64,000 nt of DNA from Marinobacter sp. DY40_1A1 (GCF_016597815.1 NZ_VCHA01000001.1:1178001-1242000); one strand, 5' to 3'; counted from the stretch's first letter, positions 32,200 through 42,754 are shown. Numbers and translations are program-made. Notes: generated by a model from the sequence alone, not told the origin.

Positions 32200-33816
32200 T
32201 CAAATAGTCGTAGTGATATTGGCATCTTTCGCTTGGTAGAAAAAAGCCGCGTGCAGCAACTCTTGTGTGTATGTTTCAGCAGGGGCCCGGAAAACATCAC
32301 CGGCATCCCCATATTCCACAATCGACCCCCGCCGAAGTACCAGCAACTGATGACTAAGCGCCCGCACAACCGCAAGATCGTGACTGATAAAGATATAGCT
32401 TAGACCATAGCGTGCCTGAATATCCCGAAGCAGTTCGATGACCTGCTTTTGCACGGTGCGATCCAGGGCTGAGGTGGGCTCATCCAGAATGATGAGATCC
32501 GGCTGCAGCACCAGTGCCCTGGCGATTGCAATGCGCTGACGTTGGCCACCAGAGAATTCATGCGGGTAACGGTGCCTTGCATCAGGGTCTAACCCTACGT
32601 CCTTTAGCGCCGCAATCACTTTTGTGTCGTGGATATCACGGTTATCCGCATCGTGTATCTCAAGCCCCTCGCGAACAATTTCGGCGATGGACATTCTCGG
32701 GCTCAGGCTACCAAACGGATCCTGAAATACAATCTGTACCCGGCGGCGCCAGGGCCGGAAGGCGCTCTGATCCAGATCCGACAGCTCTTGGCCGTCTAGC
32801 TTGATACTTCCGGTGCTGCCGGTAAGTTTCAATAGCGCATGGCCTATGGTTGTTTTACCACTACCGCTTTCACCCACAATGCCTAACGTCTGGCCGCGAT
32901 CCAGGCTGAAGCTGACCTGTTTGACCGCATGAAAATGTTCTTTTACTTTGCCGAATAGCCCCTTGCGAGTGGGGAAGCGAACATCCAGATTGCTGACGCT
33001 CAACAACGGCTTGTCGCTTTTCGGGGGAGCCAGAGGTGCTTCCGGAGGTTCGGCACTCAAAAGTTTGCGGGTGTAAGGGTGGCTGGGTGAATCAAACAGG
33101 GTAGTCGTTTCAGCTTGCTCAACCAGTTTGCCGTGCTCCATGACCGCAACCCGGTTGGCATAACGCCGCACAATAGTGAGGTCGTGAGTAATCAGCAAAA
33201 TGGCCATGCCTAACTTCTGCTGCAGATCCTGTAACAGCTCCAGAACTTGCTTCTGAACGGTTACGTCCAGCGCGGTGGTTGGCTCATCCGCGATCAGCAA
33301 GTCCGGCTCGTTTGCCAGCGCCATGGCAATCATCACACGTTGTTTCTGACCTCCGGAAAGCTGGTGCGGATAGGCGCCAAGGCGGCTTTCCGGGTTCTCT
33401 ATACCGACCAGCGTTAACAGTTCCAGGCAACGCTTCCTTGCCTGGGGCCCGCGCATGCCCTTGTGCAGTTCCAGGGTCTCGCTGATTTGCTTCTCAATGT
33501 TGTGCAGAGGGTTCAGAGAGGTCATGGGCTCCTGAAAGATCATGCTGATCTCGCGCCCACGAACCTGGCGCAAACGCTTCTCTGAGGCCTGCAGAAGGTT
33601 TTCGCCCCGATAACGAATCTCACCACTGGGATAGCTGGCGTATCGTTCATCCAGAAGCCGTAACACAGACAACGCCGTAACGGATTTACCCGAACCACTT
33701 TCACCAACCAGCGCCAGAGTTTCGCCTTTGTTCAGGCTGAGGGATATGGAATCCACGGCCTTTGGTCCCTGGTTGAAGCTGACCGACAAATTTGTTATTT
33801 CCAATAGTGTGCTCAT
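32200..33816 (-). CDS. yejF: peptide ABC transporter, fused double ATP-binding protein YejF
   Basis: YejF energises uptake of oligopeptides, known in E. coli as the route for microcin C. The 538-residue protein carries two full ATPase domains: the first has Walker A GESGSGKSVTALSVLRLL and signature LSGGQKQRV, the second has GESGSGKTTIGHALLKL and FSGGQRQRIAIARAL. Each shows a DEPT(T/S)ALD Walker B. It follows yejE by 12 bp on the minus strand. The substrate range is inferred from family only. Confidence 0.93.
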   Translation of the reverse strand: MSTLLEITNLSVSFNQGPKAVDSISLSLNKGETLALVGESGSGKSVTALSVLRLLDERYASYPSGEIRYRGENLLQASEKRLRQVRGREISMIFQEPMTSLNPLHNIEKQISETLELHKGMRGPQARKRCLELLTLVGIENPESRLGAYPHQLSGGQKQRVMIAMALANEPDLLIADEPTTALDVTVQKQVLELLQDLQQKLGMAILLITHDLTIVRRYANRVAVMEHGKLVEQAETTTLFDSPSHPYTRKLLSAEPPEAPLAPPKSDKPLLSVSNLDVRFPTRKGLFGKVKEHFHAVKQVSFSLDRGQTLGIVGESGSGKTTIGHALLKLTGSTGSIKLDGQELSDLDQSAFRPWRRRVQIVFQDPFGSLSPRMSIAEIVREGLEIHDADNRDIHDTKVIAALKDVGLDPDARHRYPHEFSGGQRQRIAIARALVLQPDLIILDEPTSALDRTVQKQVIELLRDIQARYGLSYIFISHDLAVVRALSHQLLVLRRGSIVEYGDAGDVFRAPAETYTQELLHAAFFYQAKDANITTTI

Positions 33817-33828
33817 ATCAGCTGCCTC

Positions 33829-34854
33829 TTAACCGTTCTTGCGGGGATCAAAGGCATCCCGCACAGCTTCCCCTACAAAAACCAGCAGGGTCAGCATCAG
33901 TGATAAGGAAGCGAAAGCTGAAATGCCTAGCCAGGGAGCGTGCAGGTTCGCCTTGCCTTGGGCAATCAGCTCCCCAAGAGAAGGTGAGCCTGATGGCAAA
34001 CCAAAGCCAAGAAAATCAAGGGAAGTCAGGCCGGTAATGGCGCCGGTCAGGATAAATGGCAGGAAGGTCAGAGTTGCCACCATCGCATTAGGCAAAATGT
34101 GGCGGAACATGATTTTCCGGTTATCCAGCCCAAGTGCCCTTGCGGCTTTGACGTATTCGAAATTACGGGCTCGCAGGAACTCTGCGCGGACTACATCAAC
34201 CAGTCCCATCCAGCTGAACATTAACATGATGCCGAGCAGCCACCAGAAGTTTGGTTGCACAATGCCGGAGAGAATAATCAACAGATACAGTACCGGCAGC
34301 CCCGACCAGATTTCTATAAAACGTTGACCAATCAAGTCAATTTTGCCGCCGTAAAAGCCCTGGATTGCACCAACCATTACGCCAACGATACAGCTGGCGA
34401 TGGTGAGCGTCAGGCCGAACAAGACCGAAATGCGGAAGCCGTAAATAACCCGTGCGGCGACATCCCTACCTTGATCGTCAGTGCCTAGCCAGTTTACGGA
34501 ACTTGGCGGTGCAGGTGAGGGCACCTCTAGATCATAATTAATCGTGTCGTAACTGAAGCGAATCGGCGGCCAGAACATCCAGCCATTGGCCTGAATTTCT
34601 TCAGCAATGAAGGGGTCCCTGTAGTCTGCATCTGTTGGCAAAAAACCGCCAAAGGTTTCCTCAGGCACTCTCTCTATTACCGGGAAATACAGTGTGTCCT
34701 GATAGGAAATGACAAGCGGTTTGTCATTTGCGATTAATTCGGCCACCAGAGTAAGCCCAAAAATGGCCAGAAATACCCACAGAGACCAGAATCCGCGGCG
34801 GTTCTTGCGGAAGTTACGCAAGCGTCTTTGTTGAATGGGCGTCAGCGCCTTCAT
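33829..34854 (-). CDS. yejE: peptide ABC transporter permease YejE
   Basis: This 341-residue inner-membrane permease has one N-terminal span, a large periplasmic loop (WPPIRFSYDTINYDLEVPSP region) and a C-terminal binding-protein-dependent transport domain. The EAA-type loop EFLRARNFEYVKAARALGLD contacts YejF. I start it at ATG 34854, one base after the yejB stop, rather than at 34878, which lies inside yejB; the chosen start gives MKALTPIQQRRLRNFRKNRR, matching the family. Confidence 0.93.
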   Translation of the reverse strand: MKALTPIQQRRLRNFRKNRRGFWSLWVFLAIFGLTLVAELIANDKPLVISYQDTLYFPVIERVPEETFGGFLPTDADYRDPFIAEEIQANGWMFWPPIRFSYDTINYDLEVPSPAPPSSVNWLGTDDQGRDVAARVIYGFRISVLFGLTLTIASCIVGVMVGAIQGFYGGKIDLIGQRFIEIWSGLPVLYLLIILSGIVQPNFWWLLGIMLMFSWMGLVDVVRAEFLRARNFEYVKAARALGLDNRKIMFRHILPNAMVATLTFLPFILTGAITGLTSLDFLGFGLPSGSPSLGELIAQGKANLHAPWLGISAFASLSLMLTLLVFVGEAVRDAFDPRKNG

Positions 34855-34855
34855 G

Positions 34856-35941
34856 TTACGCGCCCTCCCGGCTTTCAAAGTCGATGCGGGGGTCTACGAG
34901 CACATAGGTAATGTCGCTGATCAGTTTCAGAGCGAGCCCCATGAGCGTAAATATAAAGAGGGTGCCAAAAATAACCGGATAATCCCGGTTTAGCGCCGCT
35001 TCAAAACCAAGCAGACCAAGGCCGTCCAGGGAGAAAATCACCTCAATCAATAGCGAGCCGGTAAAAAACAGCGAAACAAGAACACCGGGAAGGCTCGCAA
35101 TCACAATCAGCATAGCGTTGCGGAAAACGTGCCCGTACAGAACCTGCTTTTCATCCAGACCCTTGGCTCTTGCTGTTACCACATAATGTTTGCCAATTTC
35201 GTCGAGGAATGAGTTCTTGGTGAGCAGGGTGAGTGTGGCGAAGCCGCCGATCACGTTGGCGGTAACCGGCAACGCGAGGTGCCAGAAATAATCGCCAACC
35301 TGCTGGTACCAGTTCATCTGATCAAAGTCGGAAGAGGTCAGTCCTCGCAGAGGGAACCAATCGAAGTAGCTACCACCGGCAAAGAGGACGATGAGCAGGA
35401 TAGCGAACAGGAAGCCCGGAATAGCGTAGCCGATAACAATGGCAGAACTGCTCCACACATCAAAACGGGAACCGTCTGTCACTGCTTTACGGATGCCAAG
35501 CGGTATGGATATAAAGTAGATGATCAGGGTAGACCAGAGCCCAAGGGAGATAGACACAGGCATCTTGTCCACAATTAGCTCGGTGACACTTCGTTCCCGG
35601 AAAAAAGAATCTCCAAAATTGAAGGTGGCGTAGTCTTTGAGCATTTTAAAGAAACGCTCATGGGCGGGTTTGTCGAAGCCATACATGACTTCGATTTCCT
35701 TCAGCATTTCATCAGGAATACCTCGGGAGCCCCTGCGGTCACTGGAAGCGCTGGAAACCTCGCCTCCTGTATCGCCGCCACCTGCCCGGGCCAAGGCACT
35801 GCCGCCGTGGCCTTCCATTTCCGCAATCAGTTGTTCAACCGGGCCACCAGGCGCAGCCTGAATGATCACGAAGTTGAGCAGCAAAATGCCGATCAGAGTA
35901 GGAATAATCAGCGCCAGGCGCCGGAGTATATAAATGCCCAT
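34856..35941 (-). CDS. yejB: peptide ABC transporter permease YejB
   Basis: This 361-residue permease pairs with YejE. It begins with a membrane span ([20 protein letters not shown]), then an unusually Gly/Ser-rich stretch (residues about 42-72) before [17 protein letters not shown]. Five more spans follow, with the cytoplasmic loop [21 protein letters not shown]. It follows yejA by 15 bp and abuts yejE. The glycine-rich insert is a feature of the YejB branch as far as I recall. Confidence 0.93.
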   Translation of the reverse strand: MGIYILRRLALIIPTLIGILLLNFVIIQAAPGGPVEQLIAEMEGHGGSALARAGGGDTGGEVSSASSDRRGSRGIPDEMLKEIEVMYGFDKPAHERFFKMLKDYATFNFGDSFFRERSVTELIVDKMPVSISLGLWSTLIIYFISIPLGIRKAVTDGSRFDVWSSSAIVIGYAIPGFLFAILLIVLFAGGSYFDWFPLRGLTSSDFDQMNWYQQVGDYFWHLALPVTANVIGGFATLTLLTKNSFLDEIGKHYVVTARAKGLDEKQVLYGHVFRNAMLIVIASLPGVLVSLFFTGSLLIEVIFSLDGLGLLGFEAALNRDYPVIFGTLFIFTLMGLALKLISDITYVLVDPRIDFESREGA

Positions 35942-35956
35942 TTAGCGGCTACTTCC

Positions 35957-37798
35957 TCAGGGCTCAGCCCACCAGTCGTCGAGTTCGGTGCCGTTTTTGG
36001 GAGTCTTTTCCGGATGTTTCAAGTGGCTCCAGTAGGCAACGCGATCTTTAGCCAGGTGCCAGTGTGGTACCACGTAATGCCCGTGCAGCAGAACTCTATC
36101 GAGCGCGCGGGTGCGCTGTACCAGTTCATCCCGATTTGGGGCCTGAATTACAAGGCTTACCAGTTCGTCGACTACCGGATCATTCACGCCAGCGTAGTTG
36201 CGCGAGCCGTTGGCATCTACCGTGGATGAGTGCCAATACTCGCGCTGCTCATTACCCGGGGAGTCTGACTGGCCGATGCCCTGGGTAATCATGTCGTAGT
36301 CGAACTCACGCACACGTTGAACGTACTGATTACTGTCCACAAGGCGCACAGACATATCAATGCCCAGACGGGCGAGGTTATTTTTGAAGGGCAGGACAAC
36401 TCGCTCAAAGGTTTTCTGGAATAACAGTATTTCGAAGGCCAGTTGTTTGCCTGTTTCTGTATGCACCATTTTGCCGTCGCGAACTTCATAACCCGCCGAA
36501 CGCAGCAGTTCCATCGCTGTTCTGAGGTTACCTCTCAGGCCTTGCTTACCATCTGTGGAGGGTGCTTCAAATGCTTTGGTGAAGATGTCCTGGTCCAACT
36601 TGTCCTTGTAACCTTCGAGTATTTCAAGTTCCCGGCCAGTTGGCAGGCCGGTTGCTGCCAGTTCACTGTTTTCGAAGTAGCTGTTGGTGCGGTCATATTG
36701 ACCATAGAACAGATTTTTATTGGTCCACTCAAAATCGAATGCGTAAGTGAGTGCTTCCCGTACCAGGGGATCGCTGAACACTTTCTTGCGGGTGTTGAAC
36801 ACGAAACCCTGCATACCTGTGGGGCGGTGGTGTTCAATGGCTTCAGTGATGATAGTGCCGTTATCAAACTTTTCACCGGTGTAGGCTGTTGCCCAGTTTT
36901 TGGCAGAGGTTTCTACTCTGAAATCAAAGCTACCCGCTTTAAACGCCTCCAGTGCAACCGTGTCGTCGGTATAGTAATCGTAGCGAACACGGTCGAAATT
37001 CAATCGGCCTTTACGCACGCCAAGGTCTTTTGCCCAGTAATCGTCCTGTCGTTCGTACTCGATCGTGCGGCCTGCTTCAAAGCTGCCAATGCGGTAGGCG
37101 CCACTTCCAACAGGTGGTGTCAGTCCGTTCTTGCCAAACTCACGATTCTCCCAGTAATGCGCCGGGAAAATAGGCATCTGGCCGAGAATCAAGGGTAGTT
37201 CCCGGTTGCTGGTTTCCTGGAAATCAAAACGGATGCGGTGAGGGTTCTCAATCGTTACCTTGCTCACATCCGCATAATAATTGCGGTAAAACGGGTGCCC
37301 CTGGGTGGTCAGGATTTCAAAGGAAAATTTTACGTCGTCCGCCTCGATGGGCTCGCCATCCTGAAAGCGTGCTGATTCCCGGAGGTTGAATACCACATAG
37401 CTGCGGTCTTCCGGTGTTTCCAGTGACTCCGCAATGAGCCCATACATGGAGAAGGGTTCGTCTGCCGAGTACTCCAGCAGAGTGTCGTAGAGATAGTTAC
37501 TGATGCCCGCTGCGGCAACTCCGCGAATAACAAAGGGGTTGAAGGTGTCGAAACCGTTAGCCACTACGGCCATTTTTAGAGCGCCACCTTTTGGCGCCTC
37601 GGGGTTAACGTAGTCGAAATGGCTGAAACCCTCCGGATATCTAGGCGCGCCATGCATGGCCATGCCGTGGGCCGGTTGGGCTTCGAGCTGCTCAGAGTCT
37701 GTTGATGAATCGCTGGCATACAAAGAGGTGGGAGAAGCAAAAAGAGCCAGAACTGAAAAAAATGTTGTAAGGCGTGGGGCGGTAAAGATTCTTGTCAT
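35957..37798 (-). CDS. yejA: peptide ABC transporter substrate-binding protein YejA
   Basis: YejA is the periplasmic binding component (SBP_bac_5 family) that delivers peptides to YejBE. The protein has 613 residues with a signal peptide (FFSVLALFASPTSLYASD). The mature part begins with HGMAMHGAPRYPEGFSHFDY and has the family motif NPFVIRG...YDTLLE. It is first in the minus-strand unit yejA-yejB-yejE-yejF. No operator is evident in the 120-bp gap to mltD. Confidence 0.93.
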   Translation of the reverse strand: MTRIFTAPRLTTFFSVLALFASPTSLYASDSSTDSEQLEAQPAHGMAMHGAPRYPEGFSHFDYVNPEAPKGGALKMAVVANGFDTFNPFVIRGVAAAGISNYLYDTLLEYSADEPFSMYGLIAESLETPEDRSYVVFNLRESARFQDGEPIEADDVKFSFEILTTQGHPFYRNYYADVSKVTIENPHRIRFDFQETSNRELPLILGQMPIFPAHYWENREFGKNGLTPPVGSGAYRIGSFEAGRTIEYERQDDYWAKDLGVRKGRLNFDRVRYDYYTDDTVALEAFKAGSFDFRVETSAKNWATAYTGEKFDNGTIITEAIEHHRPTGMQGFVFNTRKKVFSDPLVREALTYAFDFEWTNKNLFYGQYDRTNSYFENSELAATGLPTGRELEILEGYKDKLDQDIFTKAFEAPSTDGKQGLRGNLRTAMELLRSAGYEVRDGKMVHTETGKQLAFEILLFQKTFERVVLPFKNNLARLGIDMSVRLVDSNQYVQRVREFDYDMITQGIGQSDSPGNEQREYWHSSTVDANGSRNYAGVNDPVVDELVSLVIQAPNRDELVQRTRALDRVLLHGHYVVPHWHLAKDRVAYWSHLKHPEKTPKNGTELDDWWAEP

Positions 37799-37918
37799 GG
37801 GTCTCGCACATTCAGGTGTTTTAAGCTGACGCGCCGGGCATCCTGCCCCGCGCTCCTGTCTGCTAAATTTTTATGATTCTTATACTTACTGAAAGTTCCG
37901 GCCCTTAGTAGGTGATGA

Positions 37919-39628
37919 TCAGGGGCTGTTCCGGATGTCGACGTAGAGTACCAGACTTTGCCCTGGTTGCAGATAACGGGAGGTGTTCAGATCGTTCCAG
38001 CTTGCGATGTCTCGCACATTTACCGAGAAACGATTGGCAATGAGGGCAAGAGAGTCGCCTTTACGAACGCGGTAGCCCACCTTGCGGACCATGGCTTTGC
38101 CACGGGTGCTGTCAGCTGAGGCAATGGTGGGTTGGGCTGTATTTGACCAGATCACCAACTCCTTGCCGGGTATGAGAGGGTCTCCGGGCGCCATACCGTT
38201 CCAGGCCGCAACCTGGCGTACTGAAACCCGATGCTCGCGGGCAATATCCCAGAAGGTGTCGCCACGGCGCACGGTATAGCGCAGCTTGCTTCCTGCCCGT
38301 TTTTTGTCCTGCTTGCGCTCTAGCCGCTGGGATGCGCTGAGAGCGTAGGCGTCGGAATTTTTTGATGCTGAGGGAATCATCAGCCGTTGGCCAATGCGGA
38401 TCAGGTCGCTGTTGAGGTTGTTGACCTGCTGCAATACCGCCGGCGTGGTGGAGAACTTTCTGGATATGGTGTTCAGGCTGTCACCCGATTTGACGACATA
38501 GTTACGCCAGGACACGCGTTTTTCCGGTGGGATTTCCGCCAGAGCTGTGCGGAAACTTTCAGCATTCTTGTGCGGCACCAGCAATCGATGGGGGCCTTCC
38601 GGAGAGGTTGCCCAGCGGTTATACGAGGGATTTAGCAGGTATATCTCATCGATGTCGACCCCCGCAAGCTCCGCTGCCTGGGCCAAATCCAGTTGCCCAC
38701 CAGTGTCAACGATATCGAAATAGGGTTCGTCCAGAAGGGCAGGGAGCTCTATACCGTAGGCTTCGGGGTCATCAAATATCTTTGCCAGCGCAATCAGCTT
38801 TGGGACGTAATGTCGAGTTTCTTGCGGTAGCTGTAATGACCAGAAATCTTCGGGTTTGTTGCTTTTTCGGTTCCGGCGCATGGCGCTGGAAACCGTGCCG
38901 CCGCCACTGTTGTATGCAGCCAAGGCGAGGGTGTAGTCACCACCAAAGCGAGTGGTCAGGCGGTCAAGGTAAGTGAGGGCGGCATCCGTCGCGGCAATTA
39001 CGTCGCGGCGGTCATCGTGCCACCAGCTTTGAGTCAGCCCAAAGTACTTGCCTGTTGAGGGTATAAATTGCCAGAGCCCTGCTGCCCGCCCGTGGGAGTA
39101 CGCAAAGGGATCAAATGCGCTTTCTACCACGGGTAACAGTGCGAATTCTGCTGGAAGACCTCGTTTCTCAGTTTCGTTAACAATGTGGTAAAGGTACCGG
39201 CTTCCGCGCTCGACTACCCGGTTTATGTAGCCTGGGTGCCGCGCATACCAGTTAAGCTGGTCCTGAACACGCTTGTTGTCAATATCGTGGTCCAACATAA
39301 ACCCGGCTCTGAGCCGGTCCCACATATCTGCCTGCCCGGCAACTTCTGTGGTGATATTCTGATCCGGATTATCCAGTTTTTCCCGAGCTTCCCGTGCGGC
39401 AACTTTGAGTTCAGGCGCGATTGCGTCATCCAGTGGCTCATTTCGTACTGCGTCACTGTCTTTGCCACTTTCCACCGATTCTATAAGCCCTTCATCTCCG
39501 GCAGCGAGAGTTACCTCTTCCGAGTCCAGCGGGTTTTCAGATGCAGATTCTTTGGAAAGATACAGAGAGCTGCAGCCGCCTGCCAAAGCACCAAGAATAA
39601 AAAGCAGGGGCAAACGTTTAACCAACAT
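37919..39628 (-). CDS. mltD: membrane-bound lytic murein transglycosylase D
   Basis: MltD cleaves peptidoglycan glycan strands, forming 1,6-anhydromuramic ends. The protein has 569 residues and is a lipoprotein: lipobox LAGGC, with lipidated cysteine near residue 19. The SLT domain has the catalytic glutamate in VVESAFDPFAYSHGRAAGLW, plus QFIPSTGKYFGL. Three C-terminal LysM domains bind peptidoglycan (starts YVVKSGDSL, YTVRRGDTF and YRVRKGDSL). It is adjacent to gloB on the same strand, as in E. coli and Pseudomonas. Confidence 0.95.
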   Translation of the reverse strand: MLVKRLPLLFILGALAGGCSSLYLSKESASENPLDSEEVTLAAGDEGLIESVESGKDSDAVRNEPLDDAIAPELKVAAREAREKLDNPDQNITTEVAGQADMWDRLRAGFMLDHDIDNKRVQDQLNWYARHPGYINRVVERGSRYLYHIVNETEKRGLPAEFALLPVVESAFDPFAYSHGRAAGLWQFIPSTGKYFGLTQSWWHDDRRDVIAATDAALTYLDRLTTRFGGDYTLALAAYNSGGGTVSSAMRRNRKSNKPEDFWSLQLPQETRHYVPKLIALAKIFDDPEAYGIELPALLDEPYFDIVDTGGQLDLAQAAELAGVDIDEIYLLNPSYNRWATSPEGPHRLLVPHKNAESFRTALAEIPPEKRVSWRNYVVKSGDSLNTISRKFSTTPAVLQQVNNLNSDLIRIGQRLMIPSASKNSDAYALSASQRLERKQDKKRAGSKLRYTVRRGDTFWDIAREHRVSVRQVAAWNGMAPGDPLIPGKELVIWSNTAQPTIASADSTRGKAMVRKVGYRVRKGDSLALIANRFSVNVRDIASWNDLNTSRYLQPGQSLVLYVDIRNSP

Positions 39629-39740
39629 AGGCGTTTTCCGAGTCTGGATTGTCGCTGGGATTGTGTCTGAAAACCCGGCATATTTAATGAGTTAGGAGCA
39701 AAAGTTTAAACGATTCTATGGGAGCTCGTTTAATTGGGTC

Positions 39741-39775
39741 AAGAAACCTCTCGTTACGACATTGAGAGGTTTTGT
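39741..39775 (-). terminator. terminator after gloB
   Basis: AAACCTCTC (39744-39752) pairs with GAGAGGTTT (39764-39772), placed 8 bp after the gloB stop. The minus-strand tail is modest (TTCTTG); the plus-strand side has TTTTGTT. Confidence 0.6.
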
Positions 39776-39782
39776 TAACCGA

Positions 39783-40577
39783 TCAATAGTTATCTTTACC
39801 GTGACGAATTGCAGCGAAGATCGCACTGTCCGAATCCACCGGCAGACCGTGTTCGGCTGCATAGCGTTTGGCTGCACTTACTACCATGGGGTCGTCCCAG
39901 CGTAAAAACGGGTTAAGTTGCTTTTCCTCTTCAAGAACTGACGGCACGGTAGGTTCACCTGCTTGTCGCTTGTCTTTGCAATGGCGTTCAAAGGCTTCAA
40001 GTTTGCTGTCATCCGGCAGTAAACTGCGGGCGAAGCGAAGGTTGGAAAGGGTGTACTCGTGGGCGCAGTAAATGGCCGTTTCACCTGGGAGTTCACGAAT
40101 GGACTTCAGTGACTCCAGCATCTGGGCCGGTGTGCCTTCAAAGAGCCGGCCGCAGCCGATAACGAAAAGGGTGTCGCCACAAAACAGAGCTGGGCGCCCA
40201 CCGATTTCAACGTCGGTGAAGTAGGCAATGTGATCAAGAGTGTGCCCTGGAACACCCATAACCTGGAAAGTGATATCTCTCCAAATCACTTCGTCGCCCG
40301 GATGTACAAGGTTGGTGCTACCTTTAAAGGGTGATTCTGCTGGTCCGGTTACGCGGCAATCTGGATTGTCCTGAACCAGAGTCTTGATGCCCCCAACGTG
40401 ATCAGGATGGTGGTGGGTAACGAGAATCGTGTCCAGTTTCAGCCCCTGTTCTGCGAGATGATCCTGAACCGGCTTTGCCTGGCCAGGGTCCACAATCAGG
40501 GCTTTACCGGTATCTGTGTCTGCAATGCACCAGATGTAGTTGTCGTTGAATGCCGGTATGGCGGAGATGGTGAGCAT
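39783..40577 (-). CDS. gloB: hydroxyacylglutathione hydrolase (glyoxalase II)
   Basis: GloB hydrolyses S-lactoylglutathione, the second step of methylglyoxal detoxification. This 264-residue metallo-beta-lactamase-fold enzyme has the zinc motif [10 protein letters not shown], further ligands in [13 protein letters not shown] and [17 protein letters not shown], and the glyoxalase-specific C-terminal helix domain ([17 protein letters not shown]). It is divergent from the methyltransferase gene. Confidence 0.97.
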   Translation of the reverse strand: MLTISAIPAFNDNYIWCIADTDTGKALIVDPGQAKPVQDHLAEQGLKLDTILVTHHHPDHVGGIKTLVQDNPDCRVTGPAESPFKGSTNLVHPGDEVIWRDITFQVMGVPGHTLDHIAYFTDVEIGGRPALFCGDTLFVIGCGRLFEGTPAQMLESLKSIRELPGETAIYCAHEYTLSNLRFARSLLPDDSKLEAFERHCKDKRQAGEPTVPSVLEEEKQLNPFLRWDDPMVVSAAKRYAAEHGLPVDSDSAIFAAIRHGKDNY

Positions 40578-40700
40578 CAGATGTCCCCGTAAATGCTTGG
40601 CAAGTTTGTCTCATATGATAGAGCATTACGGTCGTAGCCCCAACAGTCGGTGAATTCGGGGTTGTCCTTGCCGGTTATTCAAAACGGGAGTAATGGCAGT

Positions 40701-41492
40701 GTGAAGAATGCCCAGAACGTTGATTATTCATCCAGGAGCGAGAGCTTTGAAAACTGGTTTCAGACACCGCTTGGGCGCAGGTTGCTGGCAGACCAACGGG
40801 CTTTTCTTGAGCAGCGACTGAATCGGTTGACGGGAGCGCGGCAGCTTCAGGTTGGCATTAGTCATCGGCTTCCACTGGCAAATGGAACTGACTTTTCCCA
40901 GAAAATCATGACTACCCCCAGCTGCTTTGCCAACATACCTGACGGGGTGGTTGTGTGCGATGCCGACGAATTGCCCTTTCCCGGGGACTCAATAGATCTT
41001 GTGGTCCTCCACCATACCGCAGATTTTTCGCCCTATCCCCATCAGGTATTGAGAGAGGCTGCCCGGGTGTTGCGAGGCGATGGCATGATTGCTCTGATCG
41101 GCTTTAATCCCATCAGTTTATGGGGAATGCGAAGGCTGATATCACGCCATAATGGTGGCCCGTGGGGTGGGCGGTTCTTGTCCCGTGGACGAATGGAGGA
41201 CTGGCTCCACTTGCTGGACTTTCAGGTTGAAACATCCCTGACTCGTTTTTATCGATTACCTTTCCAGCGCAGTGGTCGCAAGGGGACGGGTGTGCTGGGT
41301 GAGCGATTATCTGGTTACAGGTTTCTGCCGGTTGGGGCCTATTACTGTATCCTTGCAAAAAAACGGGTGTGTGCGCGAATCCCACGGCGACATGTTTGGC
41401 GGCAAAGTAGCGTTTTGGGTTTGTCTGGAACGGGTACAGTTGGTGCTGCGCGAGGATGCTCGCCACAGAGCCGTGACCATCCGGAAAAATGA
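40701..41492 (+). CDS. class I SAM-dependent methyltransferase-like protein
   Basis: This 263-residue protein resembles the YafS-type methyltransferase found between gloB and rnhA in many gammaproteobacteria. Visible features are DADELPFPGDSIDLVVLHHT (motifs II-III) and REAARVLRGDGMIALIGFNP. The glycine-rich SAM motif I is degenerate here (QVGISHRLPL), so activity is uncertain. I prefer GTG 40701, which has GGGAG 10 bp upstream, over GTG 40650. The basic C-terminal tail after AYYCILAKKR looks non-conserved. Confidence 0.82.
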   Translation: MKNAQNVDYSSRSESFENWFQTPLGRRLLADQRAFLEQRLNRLTGARQLQVGISHRLPLANGTDFSQKIMTTPSCFANIPDGVVVCDADELPFPGDSIDLVVLHHTADFSPYPHQVLREAARVLRGDGMIALIGFNPISLWGMRRLISRHNGGPWGGRFLSRGRMEDWLHLLDFQVETSLTRFYRLPFQRSGRKGTGVLGERLSGYRFLPVGAYYCILAKKRVCARIPRRHVWRQSSVLGLSGTGTVGAARGCSPQSRDHPEK

Positions 41493-41526
41493 CAGGCCTA
41501 CAGGGCCATTAATTGTGGGAGTTTGA

Positions 41527-41964
41527 ATGTCGGGGAAGGTAATTGTGTATACCGATGGTGCTTGCAAAGGTAACCCGGGCCGAGGTGGCTGGGGTGTTGT
41601 TCTGCGCTATGGTGATGCGGTAAAAACCATGCACGGTGGAGAGCGGCACACCACTAATAACCGCATGGAGTTAATGGCTGCAATCAAGGGGTTGCAAGCA
41701 CTCAAGCGCGATTGCGAAGTGGAGCTGTACACGGACTCCCAGTATGTACGGAAGGGAATTACTGAATGGCTCTCAGGATGGAAGCGTAACGGCTGGAAAA
41801 CATCAGCGAAAAAGCCGGTTAAAAACGAGGACCTTTGGCGGGAACTGGATTCGGAAACCAGTAAGCACAAGGTTAATTGGCACTGGGTAAAAGGCCACGC
41901 AGGTGTACCGGATAACGAACTCGCAGACGAACTTGCGAACAAGGGCGTTGCTGAACTGGATTAA
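41527..41964 (+). CDS. rnhA: ribonuclease HI
   Basis: RNase HI degrades RNA in RNA-DNA hybrids. The protein has 145 residues. The four catalytic carboxylates are at canonical positions D10, E48, D70 and D134, with H124 in the flexible loop, so the enzyme should be fully active. The dnaQ start is 11 bp past the stop on the same strand; in E. coli the two genes are divergent instead. Confidence 0.98.
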   Translation: MSGKVIVYTDGACKGNPGRGGWGVVLRYGDAVKTMHGGERHTTNNRMELMAAIKGLQALKRDCEVELYTDSQYVRKGITEWLSGWKRNGWKTSAKKPVKNEDLWRELDSETSKHKVNWHWVKGHAGVPDNELADELANKGVAELD

Positions 41965-41974
41965 TGTGGGAATT

Positions 41975-42685
41975 ATGAGACAGATAATACTGGATACAGA
42001 AACCACCGGTATTGACCCGGCACAAGGTCACCGGATCATCGAGATCGGGTGTGTCGAGATGATGGAGCGCAAGCTCACAGGGCGTAACTACCATGTGTAC
42101 GTGAACCCTGAGCGGGAAATCGAAGCCGAAGCCATCACTATCCACGGGATTACCAACGAGTTTCTCGTGGATAAGCCGAAATTTGCAGACATTGCTGATG
42201 AGTTTTTCGAGTTCATCAAGGGTGCAGAGCTTGTTATTCATAATGCCGCGTTTGACGTGGGTTTCATGGATTCGGAGTTTGGCCGGATCAAACCTGTGCG
42301 CAAAACGGCGGATTACTGCGGTATTGTCGATTCCCTTGCGATTGCGCGAGCCAAGCACCCTGGGCAGAAGAACAACCTGGACGCCCTTTGTAAACGCTAC
42401 GGCGTTGATAACAGTAACCGGGAACTGCATGGAGCTCTGCTGGATGCCGAGATCCTTGCAGAGGTGTATCTGCTTCTCACCGGTGGGCAGACAGCCTTGT
42501 CGCTGGATGCCGGGTCGGATAATGGAGGCATGGGTGGAGGAATTCGACGGTTGAGTCCTGACCGTCCCCGTTTGCGTGTTGTTGCCGCCACAGACGTTGA
42601 ATTAGAGGCGCATCAGGCATTCATGTCTGCTATGGAAAAGAAGGCAGGTGAAACTGTCTGGAGTAAACTCGAGGGCGCAGAATGA
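41975..42685 (+). CDS. dnaQ: DNA polymerase III epsilon subunit (3'-5' exonuclease)
   Basis: DnaQ is the proofreading exonuclease of the replicative polymerase. From ATG 41975 (GTGGGA upstream) it has 236 residues. The DEDDh motifs are LDTETTG (D7, E9), HNAAFDVGFMD and HGALLDAEILAEVYL, and the clamp/alpha-binding tail follows. The open frame upstream to 41903 lies inside rnhA and is not conserved. Confidence 0.97.
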   Translation: MRQIILDTETTGIDPAQGHRIIEIGCVEMMERKLTGRNYHVYVNPEREIEAEAITIHGITNEFLVDKPKFADIADEFFEFIKGAELVIHNAAFDVGFMDSEFGRIKPVRKTADYCGIVDSLAIARAKHPGQKNNLDALCKRYGVDNSNRELHGALLDAEILAEVYLLLTGGQTALSLDAGSDNGGMGGGIRRLSPDRPRLRVVAATDVELEAHQAFMSAMEKKAGETVWSKLEGAE

Positions 42686-42726
42686 GAACTGTGTCGGCCT
42701 GTACTAATTGTTACACGCCAGCCTTG

Positions 42727-42754
42727 TTGAGGTACTCGAGTTTTATGTTATAAG
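42727..42754 (+). promoter_or_regulatory. candidate promoter of fimL
   Basis: TTGAGG (42727-42732) and TATAAG (42749-42754) are spaced by 16 bp. This would give a leader of about 150 nt containing a GGCTCA/TGAGCC hairpin (42794-42818). Confidence 0.4.

Noticed and set aside
36443..37198. 251-codon frame antisense to yejA
   Set aside because: No ribosome site, no domain, and full overlap with a well-conserved binding-protein gene.
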